Source: Ornithinimicrobium avium (GTDB taxonomy: Bacteria > Actinomycetota > Actinomycetes > Actinomycetales > Dermatophilaceae). From it: 64,000 bases of DNA. The stretch is taken from assembly GCF_003351765.1 (NCBI RefSeq), contig NZ_CP031229.1, forward strand, positions 1,674,001-1,738,000. The letters are read 5' to 3'. The notes below the pieces were generated by a model. The model searched no databases. It was not told the DNA's origin and was given only the letters and a program-made list of their open reading frames with translations. Shown here piece after piece: positions 52,097 to 61,087 of this stretch (within the stretch, counting starts at the first letter, position 1; each line of letters opens with the position of its first letter). A program made the position numbers and the translations under genes.

Positions 52097-55000
52097 ATGA
52101 CGACGACCGCGACGAGCGGGCAGGACCGCTACCGGATGAACCGGGCGGGGGTCCTCAACGTCTGGCAGTACGACGAGCAGGTCTTCGACTTTGCCGACGG
52201 ACGACTGCTGCTGCGCGGGACCAACGGCGCCGGCAAGTCCAAGACGCTGGAGATGCTGCTGCCCTTCGTCATCGACGGGGACGCCTCCCGGCTCACCGCC
52301 TCGGGCCGGCACCACACCAGCCTGGTGTGGCTGCTGCTGGACGGCTACGAGGGGCAGGCGCGCACCGGCTACGTCTGGCTGGAGTTCGCCCGGACCGGGG
52401 AGGACGGCGAGCCGCAGACGCTCACCTGCGGGGTGGGGATGCGGGCGACCGCCTCGGCCAAGCGGGCCAGCTCGTGGTTCTTCACCTCCTCCAGGCGGGT
52501 GGGTGAGGACCTGGCGCTGGACGACTCGGCAGGGCCGCTGGGCCAGTCCGCGCTGGCCGCCGCGCTCGAGGACGACGAGCTCGGGCAGGTCTTCGACAGC
52601 GCGCGGCGCTACCGCGAGCACGTCGGGCAGATCCTCTTCGGGCTGCCACCGGAGCAGTACGACTCCCTCCTGCGGCTCATCTACTGGCTGCGCCAGCCCC
52701 AGGTCGGCGAGGACATCGACCCGCGCCGGCTGGCCGAGCAGCTGGTCAACGCGCTTCCGGTGCTCGACTCCGGCACGGTCAGCGACGCCGGCGCGACCTT
52801 CGACGAGCTGGAGGCCTTCGGCGAGGACCTCGACCGGCGCGAACGCGCCGCCCTCGCGCTGACGGACTTCGTGCAGACGTATGCCGGTTATGCCCGGTCG
52901 GTCATCGCCGACCGGGGACAGGCGGCCCTCGACGCGGCGAGCGCCGTCACCGGCGCGCGGCGCCGGGTGCGCGGGAGCGAGCGCGAGCTGGAGGAGGTCG
53001 CGCAGCGGCTGACCTCGGCGACCGAGGCCATCGCCGCGGCCGAGCAGGAGCGCGCCGGGTCCCAGGCGCGCCGCGCCGCCCTGGAGTCCGGCCCCGAGGC
53101 GCGGTCCCGCGACCGCCTGGTCGAGCTTGGCCGGCGGGCCGCCGACCTCGGGTCGGCCCTGGAGCGGGCGTCCACGGACGTCGACCAGGCGGCGGGCAGG
53201 GCCGTGCGCAGCGGCGACCATGCGGACGCGGGGTGCACCGCCGTCCACCGGCGGACCCAGGCGCTGCATCGGGCGACCGGCGAGGCAGCCGGGGCGGCCT
53301 CGCGCGCCGGCGCCCGCCCGGGGCCGGCCCCAACGGCGGCGGTCCTGAGCTCCGCGCCGGTCTGGGCCGCGCCGGCGGACCTGGCGACCACGCAGGACCA
53401 GCTCGCGGCCGCCGGCGAGACGCACACCGGCTGGGCGGCGCAGGTGCGCACGCTCGTCGGCCAGGTGAAGGCCGCCGTCCAGGTCGTCGAGGAGGCCCGG
53501 CGCGCCGGCGAGGCCGCCCAGGCCGACGCGCGCCGCGCGGAGGAGTCCGCGGAGGCGGTGCAGTCGCGCACGGAGGCGGCGCGCGCGCTCGTCACGGAGG
53601 CGGAGCGCGCGGTGCGCGCGGCCGAGACCGAGCTGTCGGAGGCGCTGGGCTCGTGGCGCTCCGACCCTGTGGCCGTGCCGCTGGAGCTGCCCGAGCTGAG
53701 CCGTGACGGGCTGGCGGGCCTGGAGTCCTTCGTCGCCGCGGCCGCGGCCCCGCGGCAGGCCGAGGTCGGGCGCAGCCTGGCGGCGGCCGAGCAGCAGGAG
53801 TCAGCTGCCCGGACCCTGCTGGCGGACCTGCGGGAGCGCCGCGCCGCCGTCGACCGGGAGGTCGACCCGGCGCCCGCTCCCCCGCCCTGGCGCCGGGACG
53901 CGCGCGACGAGCTGCCCGGGGCGCCGCTGTGGCGGCTGGTCGACTTCCGCGAGGACGTGCCCGCCTCCGACCGCGCGCGTCTGGAGGCGGCACTCGAGGG
54001 CGCCGGCCTGCTCGACGCGTGGGTCACCCCGGGGGGTGCGCTGCTCGACGGTGACCGGCAGGACGTCGTGCTCACGGCCGCCGCCCGCACCGGTGCGGGC
54101 GAGGACCGGGACGGCCTGGGCGCCGTCCTCGCGCCCGACCCGGACGCGTCGGACCTGGTCGCCCCGGAGGTGGTCGTCCGGGTGCTGCGCCGCGTCGGCC
54201 TGCTCGACGACGGCGCGTCGGCGCAGGGGGTGCCGGTGGCCGTCTCGACCGTGGGCGCCTGGGTCGTCGGACCGGCGCACGGCCGCACCAGCAAGGACAC
54301 CGCGCAGTTCATCGGGGCCAGCGCCCGCGCCGCTGAGCGGGCCCGGCGCGCCGCCGAGCTGGACGCGCTCATCGCCGAGCAGGAGACCGGGCGGGACGCG
54401 GCGGCGGCCGCCGCACAGGCTGCCCGCGACCTGCTGGCCGCCCTGCAGGCCTGGCTCGCGGCCCGCCCCCGCCACGACCGGGTGCTCGCCGCGTGGGCCC
54501 GCGAGGAGTCTGACCGGGAGCACCTGGAGCGCGCCGAGACCGAGCTGCGTGCCGCCCTGGACCGCGCCCGGGAGGCACGGGAGCGGGCAGCGGCACGGCA
54601 TACCGAGCTGGTCGCGCTGGCGCAGCGGCACGACCTGCCCGTCACCGCGCAGGAGCTCGACGCCCGCCGCGAGCTGGCGCGGTCCGCCGAGGAGGCGCTG
54701 TCGGGCCTCGAACGGGCGGCCGCGGCGCTGACCGGCGAGCTGGCGACCTGGCGAGAGCGTGCCGAGCGGGCCCGGGAGGACGCCGAGCAGCTCGACGCGC
54801 GGCGGTCCGCGCACGAGCGGGCGGGGGCCGCCTGGCAGCCCGTGCACGCCGAGCACGAGGAGCTCGCGGCTGCGGCCGGGGCCGAGATCGCCGACCTGGA
54901 GCGCCGGATCACCGAGCTGCGCCGCGCCGAGGAGGCCGCCGCCGCGGAGCAGGCCGCGCAGGCGAGGTCACGGGACGCCCTGCTCACCGCGCAGGGCACC

Positions 55001-56161
55001 GTCGAGGGGCGGCTGGACGGCGAGCGGGCGGCGCTCGCCGACGCCGAGCCGCGCCGGGAGGAGGCCTTCGAGGCGCTCCGGGCGCTGCACGCCATACCCG
55101 GTCTGGTCGCGTCGGCCGACGTGGGCGCCGACCCCGACCGCCCACCGGCGGACCGGGACGAGGTCAAGGAGCTCGTCGGGCGCAGCGGCTCCGGCCACCG
55201 CACCAGCAACGAGGTGCTGCAGGCGATGACCGCGCTGCAGAGCGGGCCGGCGTCCACGCACGAGCCGCGCCTGGTGCAGACCGGTCCTGGCGACGTGTTC
55301 GCCGCGGTGGCCCGCGACGACAGCGCCGGCGACCAGCCGGTCGCCCGGCTCGCGGAGGTGCTCTCGACCCGGGTGGCCACCGACCGGGAGCTGCTCACCG
55401 AGCGCGAACGGGACCTCTTCGAGACCCATGTGCTCAGCCAGCTCGGCGACGCGCTGCGGGGCGTCCGCCGCCAGGCCGAGGAGCTGGTGGCGGCGATGAA
55501 CGACCAGCTCACCACCGTCACCACCTCCCAGGGCATCCGGGTCCGGCTGCGCTGGCGGCTGCGCGAGGACATCCCCACCGATGCGCGCCGCGCCGTCGAG
55601 CTGCTCGGCCAGCCCCTCGGAGCGCTTCTCCCGGACGAGCGGACCGAGCTGCGCGAGGCTCTGCACCGGCTCATCGACCTGTCCCGCTCGGAGGCCCCCG
55701 AGGACTCCTACGCCGAGCACCTGGAGCGGGCGCTGGACTACCGGCAGTGGTTCGCCTTCACCGTCCAGTACCTCCGCCCCGAGGTGCAGCAGTGGCGCGA
55801 CCTGCACCGCAAGAGCGCCCTGTCCCAGGGCGAGCAGAAGGTGCTGTGCTACCTGCCGCTGTTCGCCGCGGCCGCCGCGCACTTCACCTCGCTGGCCGGG
55901 GCCGCGCCGCACGCGCCGCGCTTCGTGCTGCTCGACGACGCCTTCCCCAAGATCGACGCCCGCACCCACCCGCGGCTGTTCGGGCTGCTCGTCGACCTCG
56001 ACCTGGACTTCGTCATGACCAGCGAACGGCTGTGGGGGACGCACGCGAGCGTGCCCTCGCTGGCCATCTACGAGGCGCTGCGCAGCCCGGCGCAGCGGGG
56101 CATCGCCCAGTTCGAGCACCGCTGGGACGGGCAGCAGCTCACCGCCGTCGGAGCGCACTGA
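52097..56161 (+). CDS. jetC: Wadjet type III JetC, SMC-like ATPase (TIGR02680)
   Basis: The 1354-residue protein has an N-terminal Walker A LRGTNGAGKSKTLEM (about residues 39-53), a very long Ala/Glu/Arg-rich coiled coil (about 285-1120) with a hinge-like region near 590-730, and a C-terminal head with signature KSALSQGEQKVLCYLPLFAA and Walker B RFVLLDDAFPKID. It is the SMC/MukB-like motor that extrudes plasmid DNA so that JetD can cut it. ATG 52097 lies four bases past jetB. No disruption is seen. Confidence 0.93.
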   Translation: MTTTATSGQDRYRMNRAGVLNVWQYDEQVFDFADGRLLLRGTNGAGKSKTLEMLLPFVIDGDASRLTASGRHHTSLVWLLLDGYEGQARTGYVWLEFARTGEDGEPQTLTCGVGMRATASAKRASSWFFTSSRRVGEDLALDDSAGPLGQSALAAALEDDELGQVFDSARRYREHVGQILFGLPPEQYDSLLRLIYWLRQPQVGEDIDPRRLAEQLVNALPVLDSGTVSDAGATFDELEAFGEDLDRRERAALALTDFVQTYAGYARSVIADRGQAALDAASAVTGARRRVRGSERELEEVAQRLTSATEAIAAAEQERAGSQARRAALESGPEARSRDRLVELGRRAADLGSALERASTDVDQAAGRAVRSGDHADAGCTAVHRRTQALHRATGEAAGAASRAGARPGPAPTAAVLSSAPVWAAPADLATTQDQLAAAGETHTGWAAQVRTLVGQVKAAVQVVEEARRAGEAAQADARRAEESAEAVQSRTEAARALVTEAERAVRAAETELSEALGSWRSDPVAVPLELPELSRDGLAGLESFVAAAAAPRQAEVGRSLAAAEQQESAARTLLADLRERRAAVDREVDPAPAPPPWRRDARDELPGAPLWRLVDFREDVPASDRARLEAALEGAGLLDAWVTPGGALLDGDRQDVVLTAAARTGAGEDRDGLGAVLAPDPDASDLVAPEVVVRVLRRVGLLDDGASAQGVPVAVSTVGAWVVGPAHGRTSKDTAQFIGASARAAERARRAAELDALIAEQETGRDAAAAAAQAARDLLAALQAWLAARPRHDRVLAAWAREESDREHLERAETELRAALDRAREARERAAARHTELVALAQRHDLPVTAQELDARRELARSAEEALSGLERAAAALTGELATWRERAERAREDAEQLDARRSAHERAGAAWQPVHAEHEELAAAAGAEIADLERRITELRRAEEAAAAEQAAQARSRDALLTAQGTVEGRLDGERAALADAEPRREEAFEALRALHAIPGLVASADVGADPDRPPADRDEVKELVGRSGSGHRTSNEVLQAMTALQSGPASTHEPRLVQTGPGDVFAAVARDDSAGDQPVARLAEVLSTRVATDRELLTERERDLFETHVLSQLGDALRGVRRQAEELVAAMNDQLTTVTTSQGIRVRLRWRLREDIPTDARRAVELLGQPLGALLPDERTELREALHRLIDLSRSEAPEDSYAEHLERALDYRQWFAFTVQYLRPEVQQWRDLHRKSALSQGEQKVLCYLPLFAAAAAHFTSLAGAAPHAPRFVLLDDAFPKIDARTHPRLFGLLVDLDLDFVMTSERLWGTHASVPSLAIYEALRSPAQRGIAQFEHRWDGQQLTAVGAH

Positions 56162-57469
56162 GTGAGCAGCACCTGGTGGGCCGCGCCGGCCCTGTCCCGC
56201 ACCTGGGCGCTCCTCGCCGAGCGGCTGGAGCGGGAGGGCCTGGAGGCCCGCGGGCTGGTCACCGTGCCCGACCTGGATCGTGAGGAGCAGCGCGCCCTGT
56301 CCGACCTGCTGGGCCGCAGCGTGCTGACCGGGCGGGTCCGGGTGGACCTGGCGGCCGTGGACCGGCGCCTGCGCGAGCGGGCAGGCACCGACCTCGTCGC
56401 GGCGGCCAGCGCCGTGCTCGGGCGTCCGCTCGCGGACCGTCCTGCCGCCCGGGCGGCGCGGGCGGCCCGGCAGGAGGAGCCGTATGCCGTCTTCGCCGCC
56501 TGGCGCGATGCCCATCCCGGTGCCGCCGACGCCGGCCTCGACGACCGGCTCGACGACTGGCTGGCCGCGCTGCGCCGGGACGGGGTGCTCGGTCGCGACG
56601 CCGACCCGGCGGCCCTGGTCGGGGACGCGCTGGCGGTGCTGTGGCACCAGCGGGACCACCTGGGCCGTGGCGGCGCCGGTGCCATCGCCGCCCCGCCCGT
56701 CGCCCGCACCGAGCTGGCGGCCCGGCTGCTCGGGGACGCCCACGCCCTCGACGACGACCGCCGGCTGGGCGCCGTGGTGCTGCGCGCGGCCCGGCTCCTG
56801 CGCGAGGATGTCGGGACGGCCAGGGACGGGGACGGGGCCGGGGACGGGGCTGGGGCTGGGGCTGGTGAGGAGCCCCGCTCTGCGCGGGAGGAGTGGGAGT
56901 CGGTGGGTGTCCTGACCGACCGGATCTCCTCCACCTGCCTGACGCTCGGTCTGCTGCCCTCCGGCGAGGGGCCGCTGGCGCAGCGGGTCGGGGCGTATGC
57001 CGAGGCGCGTGCGGTCCTGCACCTCACCTGGCGCGACGTCGACGAGGGGTTGGCCCTCGCCCCCGGGCAGAGCGTCCTGGTCTGCGAGAACCCGCGGGTG
57101 GTCGAGTCGGCCGCCGCGTCCGGGCCGTCCGGGGTCGGGCTGGTCTGCACCAGCGGCCGCCCCGCGCTGGTGACCCTCGAGGTGCTGGCCAGGCTGCGGG
57201 ACGCCGGCGCGCTGCTGCGCTACCACGGCGACTTCGACTGGGCCGGGCTCGCGATGGCGCGGGACGTGGTCCGACGCTTCGGCGCCCGGCCGTGGCGGAT
57301 GTCGGCTGACGACTACCTCGCCCTGCCCGCCCGGCTGCCGCTGCACGGCACCCGCGTCGAGGCGTCCTGGGACCCCGAGCTCGCGCCCGCCATGGCCCGG
57401 CGCGGCCTCGCGGTGCACGAGGAGGCGGCGCTCCCGGCTCTGACCGAGGCACTGGTCGAGCTCACGTAG
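56162..57469 (+). CDS. jetD: Wadjet type III JetD nuclease (TIGR02679, DUF3323/DUF2399)
   Basis: The 435-residue protein has an N-terminal DUF3323 part and a C-terminal DUF2399 (Toprim-like) domain: VLVCENPRVVESAAAS (Toprim Glu), LLRYHGDFDWAGLAMARDVV (DxD) and a C-terminal tail ALTEALVEL. JetD cleaves plasmid DNA captured by JetABC. A Gly/Ala/Asp-rich linker encoded by 56820-56880 joins the two parts. GTG 56162 follows the jetC stop directly, so translation is coupled. Confidence 0.9.
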   Translation: MSSTWWAAPALSRTWALLAERLEREGLEARGLVTVPDLDREEQRALSDLLGRSVLTGRVRVDLAAVDRRLRERAGTDLVAAASAVLGRPLADRPAARAARAARQEEPYAVFAAWRDAHPGAADAGLDDRLDDWLAALRRDGVLGRDADPAALVGDALAVLWHQRDHLGRGGAGAIAAPPVARTELAARLLGDAHALDDDRRLGAVVLRAARLLREDVGTARDGDGAGDGAGAGAGEEPRSAREEWESVGVLTDRISSTCLTLGLLPSGEGPLAQRVGAYAEARAVLHLTWRDVDEGLALAPGQSVLVCENPRVVESAAASGPSGVGLVCTSGRPALVTLEVLARLRDAGALLRYHGDFDWAGLAMARDVVRRFGARPWRMSADDYLALPARLPLHGTRVEASWDPELAPAMARRGLAVHEEAALPALTEALVELT

Positions 57470-57573
57470 CGCCACCACGCTCGCTTGTCCTCACGCGCCC
57501 CCGGCCAGCTGAGAGATCAGGTGGTCGGGGGTGCACAGGGCGGGTCCGGTCGACAGGCCTGTGTCGGGCAGCC

Positions 57574-57617
57574 GTGTCAGGCAATGCCGGGGCTCCGGCC
57601 CTGCGGATGCCTGACAC
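57574..57617 (+). terminator. Hairpin terminator after the Wadjet operon
   Basis: gtgtcaggca (57574-57583) and tgcctgacac (57608-57617) form a perfect 10-bp stem around a GC-rich loop with its own small stem. It lies between jetD and the convergent PIN gene and could serve both. Confidence 0.65.
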
Positions 57618-57639
57618 AGATGTCTGACATGGGCGAGGG

Positions 57640-58019
57640 TCAGCGCGCATGCAGCCGGAGGTCCGGGTCGAGCGCACGCAGGTCGTCGGGGTCGGTGGTG
57701 ACGACGGCAGTCCCTGAGCGACGGGCACAGACCACGACGTGGGCGTCCGCTATGTCACGGGTACGGCGGTGCGCCAGGAGGCGCCCGATCCTCGTGGCCT
57801 CGACCCGGTCCAACGGGACCACCTCGGTCAGTGGCTGGCGGAGCAACCTCGCCAGCCTGGCCTGTCGGGCGGTGTCTCGGACGGCCTGCGCCAGCGCAGA
57901 CGCCGGGGGATCACGACCCGCGCGCCGACGCTCTCGGCGCGCGCGAGCAGCAGGATGACCCTGCGGTCGCCCCGGTCGAGCTGGATCAGCGGCCCGGCGT
58001 CCAGCGTGATCCCGCTCAT
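57640..58019 (-). pseudogene. PIN-domain toxin-like gene, frameshifted
   Basis: The N-terminal frame (ATG 58019) reads SGITLDAGPLIQLDRGDRRV, a typical PIN start with the first catalytic Asp. After VVIP the frame breaks at a run of five C (minus strand, 57905-57909); in the next frame the family sequence goes on: ASALAQAVRDTARQARLARL, ADAHVVVCARRSGTAVVTTD and PDDL. One extra C would restore VVIPPASALAQ. PIN proteins are Mg-dependent RNases, often VapC toxins. The gene directly upstream also looks frameshifted and does not resemble a VapB antitoxin. Confidence 0.75.
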
Positions 58020-58401
58020 CCCTCACCCTGCGGAGGCTGCCCCGACCCGAGCACGCCGTCGGCCCACGCCTGCTCCTCGAGGACCACCTCGTCGATGTGG
58101 TTGTCGGCTGCGGCGAGCAGGAACAACCGCCCGTCCCACAGCAGCTGTCGACCGTCGACGGACGGCTCCCAATCGCACGTGGACGGCCCGCCCCGCTCTG
58201 CACCAGAGAAGGCAGCACCGCTGCCCACAGGGTGACGAGGGGGTGGTCCGTCGGGACTACGCCAGGATTCATCGGCACCTCGTGCGGATCGGTGAACAGC
58301 GGCCGGTGGGAGCGCCGGAAGGACCGCAGCCAGGCCGTCTCCTCGGGGTTGAGCGGTGGGTCGATCCGGAACGCCCCCAAGTAGTGCGTGCTGTAGCCCA
58401 T
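58016..58401 (-). pseudogene. Unknown conserved gene upstream of PIN, frameshifted
   Basis: ATG 58401 opens MGYSTHYLGAFRIDPPLNPE, the start of a small-protein family I have seen in actinobacteria without a known function. Near 58186-58193 the frame slips; the next frame continues STCDWEPSVDGRQLLWDG, then DEVVLEEQAWADG, to a TGA overlapping the PIN ATG. Adding one G in the GGG there restores one frame of about 128 codons. Together with PIN it would form a two-gene unit. Confidence 0.6.
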
Positions 58402-58543
58402 CGTGGTCTCCTCGTCGGATCACGGAGGCCGGCATGACCCACATCGCGCTTGTCGGCCGCGATCCCCAGCAGGCGCGTGAGTACGCACGATCGCGACGCC
58501 TGTGCCCTACCGCGGGTCTGGCGAGACGGCCGCGGGCCACGGG

Positions 58544-58834
58544 ATGGCCGACCTGAGCGACCAGCTGCGGGAGATCGCCTGCGACCTCGCACCAGAGCGC
58601 ACGTTCGAGGGCGGACGGTGGTGCGCGATGGACGGATGTCGTGTCACGGTGGTCCGCCGCGACGGCAGAGACGTCAGCACCGCCGACGAGCACCGGTTCT
58701 TCCCTGCGTGGCGCTGCAGCGGCCACCTGACCGTGGCCCTGCACGGCGACGTCTTCGCCGTCACCCCTCATGGTTGGACCGGGACGATCGAGGAGTGGTA
58801 TGGGCTGCTCCCCTCGCTCGCGCCGTCAGCCTGA
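58544..58834 (+). CDS. Hypothetical small protein
   Basis: The 96-residue protein (begins MADLSDQLREIACDLAPE) has strong G/C third positions like the chromosomal genes, which supports its coding status. It includes WCAMDGCRVTVVRRDG and a Trp-rich C-terminal part (HGWTGTIEEWYGLL). No family is recognised. The ATG 58502 is an upstream option. It diverges from the frameshifted gene at 58401 and converges on the PhzF-like gene. Confidence 0.6.
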   Translation: MADLSDQLREIACDLAPERTFEGGRWCAMDGCRVTVVRRDGRDVSTADEHRFFPAWRCSGHLTVALHGDVFAVTPHGWTGTIEEWYGLLPSLAPSA

Positions 58835-58852
58835 CTCGCGCCGTCACCCTGA

Positions 58853-59746
58853 TCAGCCGAGCAGCGCCTCGCCGCGGATGGTCGTGCTGACCCGGCCGCC
58901 GACCCAGACGTCGTCGCCCTCCAGCTCGACGGACACCCGACCGTCGCGCCGCAGGCGCGAACCCTGTCCGGCGACGTAGCGCGCGGGGAGCCGACCAGCC
59001 CCGCCCAGCCACTGTCCGATGCCGGCGTTGAGGCTCCCTGTGACGGGGTCCTCGACGACCGCGCCCCCGTCGCGGAAGAAGGCACGCACCTCGACGTCCT
59101 TGCCGACGGCGCCAGGGTCGGGCCACCGGCCCACGATCCCGAGCGCCAGGCCGAGGACGTCACCGTCGGTGCCGGGCGCGGCGAAGTGCTCGGCGACCGG
59201 CTCGACCGCCAGCACCGCCCGGGCGTCGGCGAGCTCGACGCCGAGCCAGCCGGGGCCGTTGTCGATCCACTCCATCGCGACGATCTCCTCCTGGCCGAGG
59301 CCTAACGCGGCCCTGACGAGAGCGGCCCGGTCCCGGTCGACCGGCCCGGAGCGCAGCAGCGCCGGTGCGGCGAAGGCCAGCTGCGGCGCCAACCGCACCG
59401 GGACCAGCCCGGCGCCGCACTCCTGCACGACGCGGTCGGCGTGCCTCGGCCGGCCGCCGGCCTCGAGCCAGGCGTGCGCGGAGCCGAGCGTGGGGTGACC
59501 GGCGAAGGGCAGCTCGCCGGCGGTCGTGAAGATCCGCACCCGGTAGTCCGCGTCCGGGTGGGTCGGCGGCAGCAGGAAGGTCGTCTCGGACAGGTTGGTC
59601 CAGCGGGCGAACGCGGCGAGGGTCTCCTCGCCCAGGCCCTGCGCGTCGTGGACGACCGCCAGCGGGTTGCCCGAGAGACCGGACCCGCCCCCGAAGACGT
59701 CGACCTGGCGGAAGGCTCTGGGCGCGTGCGGATCGGTCGCGGTCAT
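58853..59746 (-). CDS. PhzF-family isomerase/epimerase-like protein
   Basis: The 297-residue protein follows the PhzF fold: FRQVDVFGGGSGLSGNPLAV at the start, WTNLSETTFLL with the catalytic-type Glu, FTTAGELPFAGHPTLGSAHA, and the second-half block VVEDPVTGSLNAGIGQWLG. Such proteins act as diaminopimelate-epimerase-like isomerases; phenazine synthesis is only one role and no phenazine genes lie nearby, so the substrate is unknown. ATG 59746 is well placed. Confidence 0.88.
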   Translation of the reverse strand: MTATDPHAPRAFRQVDVFGGGSGLSGNPLAVVHDAQGLGEETLAAFARWTNLSETTFLLPPTHPDADYRVRIFTTAGELPFAGHPTLGSAHAWLEAGGRPRHADRVVQECGAGLVPVRLAPQLAFAAPALLRSGPVDRDRAALVRAALGLGQEEIVAMEWIDNGPGWLGVELADARAVLAVEPVAEHFAAPGTDGDVLGLALGIVGRWPDPGAVGKDVEVRAFFRDGGAVVEDPVTGSLNAGIGQWLGGAGRLPARYVAGQGSRLRRDGRVSVELEGDDVWVGGRVSTTIRGEALLG

Positions 59747-59766
59747 GCCCTCATTCTGCGGGGCCC

Positions 59767-60111
59767 TCAGTCCTTGGCGGTCCGGGTGGTCGAGGCCAGC
59801 AGACGCCGGGCCCGTCGTCCGAGGTCGCTGAGGTCCACCCGCCCGGCCTCGGCCGCGGTCGCGAGCCGCTGGGCCAGGTCCAGCGCCTCGTCCAGCTCCG
59901 GTGCGGCGACCGCGGCGCCCTGCCCCATGTCGCGCAGGATCGTGGCCTCGGTGCGGGAGGCGACCAGGGGCTCGGCCACCCCCTCGACCCACACCCTCGT
60001 GCGGCTCCGTTCGCCACGCTCGTCGCCGCTGATCCGCTCGAGGGCGTAGATCCGGTCGGCACGGGCGAACGTGCCGAAGCCCAGGGCCACCATCCGCGTC
60101 GAGGAGGTCAC
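59767..60111 (-). CDS. Hypothetical protein next to the threonine genes
   Basis: The 114-residue protein has STRMVALGFGTFARADRIYA and RTRVWVEGVAEPLVASRTEA, a pattern that recalls short RemA/DUF370-like beta-rich proteins, followed by a helical, Ala/Arg-rich tail. I am not sure of the family. It starts 20 bases after the thrB stop on the same strand and may be the last gene of the thr operon. Confidence 0.6.
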   Translation of the reverse strand: MTSSTRMVALGFGTFARADRIYALERISGDERGERSRTRVWVEGVAEPLVASRTEATILRDMGQGAAVAAPELDEALDLAQRLATAAEAGRVDLSDLGRRARRLLASTTRTAKD

Positions 60112-60130
60112 GGCACCATCCTGGCACCCC

Positions 60131-61087
60131 TCAGCCGCGGGCGCCCCCCGAGCCCAGGACCTGCAGGCCCACGTCCGGCACCCCAGGGGTGAGAACCCGC
60201 CAGCCCCGGCCCCACGTGCGCGCCTCGCCGACGACGGCCCCGGCGAGCTCGGTGGTCGTCAGGCAGAGCACGGTCGGGCCGGCGCCGGAGACGACTGCGG
60301 CGTGGCCCAGCCCGCGCAGTGTGTCGACCGCGCCCATCGTCACCGGGTAGGCGGGTCGTCGCTGCTCCTGGTGCAGCCAGTCCTGCGTGGCGTCGAGCAG
60401 GAGCGCCGGCTCGGCGGTGAGCGCGTGGACTAGGAGCGCCGCGCGGCCCGCCTGCTGCACCGCCTCGGCGCGGGCCACCTGCGGGCCGAGCACGGCGCGC
60501 GCCGTCGCGGTGTCCAGCCGCTGGTCCACCGGGACGAGCACGACGGGGACGACGTCCGGGTGCAGGACCGGCCGCGCCGTGCGCACCACCAGCAGCGAGG
60601 GCATCCACGACACGGTCAGACCGCCGAAGACGGACGCCGAGGAGTTGTCCGGGTGTCCCTCGGCGATCCCGGCGTGCGTGTTCACCAGGCCCAGGTCGGC
60701 CTCGGTCAGGTCGCCCCCTCGCGCCAGCGCGAAGCCGAGCCCGAGTCCCGCCACGATCGCGGTCGCCGACGAGCCCAGGCCCGCCGACATCGGGATCGTG
60801 TTGCGACAGGTCAGCCGCAGCCCGTAGCCCTCGAGCCAGCCGATGCCGCACGCCCCCAGCGCGTCCCGCAGACGGCGGGCCACCAGGTGCGAGCCGTCCC
60901 GCGGCAGGCGGCGGGCACCCTCCCCCTCGAGGGCCACCTCCAGGTGACCCGGCTCGGGGAGCACCTCCACGTCATACCCGTCGAGCATCCCCAGCGCGAG
61001 CCCGACGGCGTCGAACCCGGGACCGAGGTTGGCGGTGCTGGCGGGCACGGTGATCCGCACCCGCAGCCCCGGCTGCAGGGGCGGCAT
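60131..61087 (-). CDS. thrB: Homoserine kinase
   Basis: The 318-residue GHMP kinase has VPASTANLGPGFDAVGLAL near the N-terminus, the ATP loop PMSAGLGSSATAIVAGLGL, and a C-terminal VSGAGPTVLCL block. It phosphorylates L-homoserine with ATP, the step before threonine synthase. ATG 61087 overlaps the thrC stop (TGATG), so the two are coupled. Homoserine dehydrogenase is not adjacent. Confidence 0.95.
   Translation of the reverse strand: MPPLQPGLRVRITVPASTANLGPGFDAVGLALGMLDGYDVEVLPEPGHLEVALEGEGARRLPRDGSHLVARRLRDALGACGIGWLEGYGLRLTCRNTIPMSAGLGSSATAIVAGLGLGFALARGGDLTEADLGLVNTHAGIAEGHPDNSSASVFGGLTVSWMPSLLVVRTARPVLHPDVVPVVLVPVDQRLDTATARAVLGPQVARAEAVQQAGRAALLVHALTAEPALLLDATQDWLHQEQRRPAYPVTMGAVDTLRGLGHAAVVSGAGPTVLCLTTTELAGAVVGEARTWGRGWRVLTPGVPDVGLQVLGSGGARG

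Noticed and set aside
58853..59746. Phenazine biosynthesis
   Set aside because: Only a PhzF-fold protein is present; no other phz genes, so the pathway is not supported.
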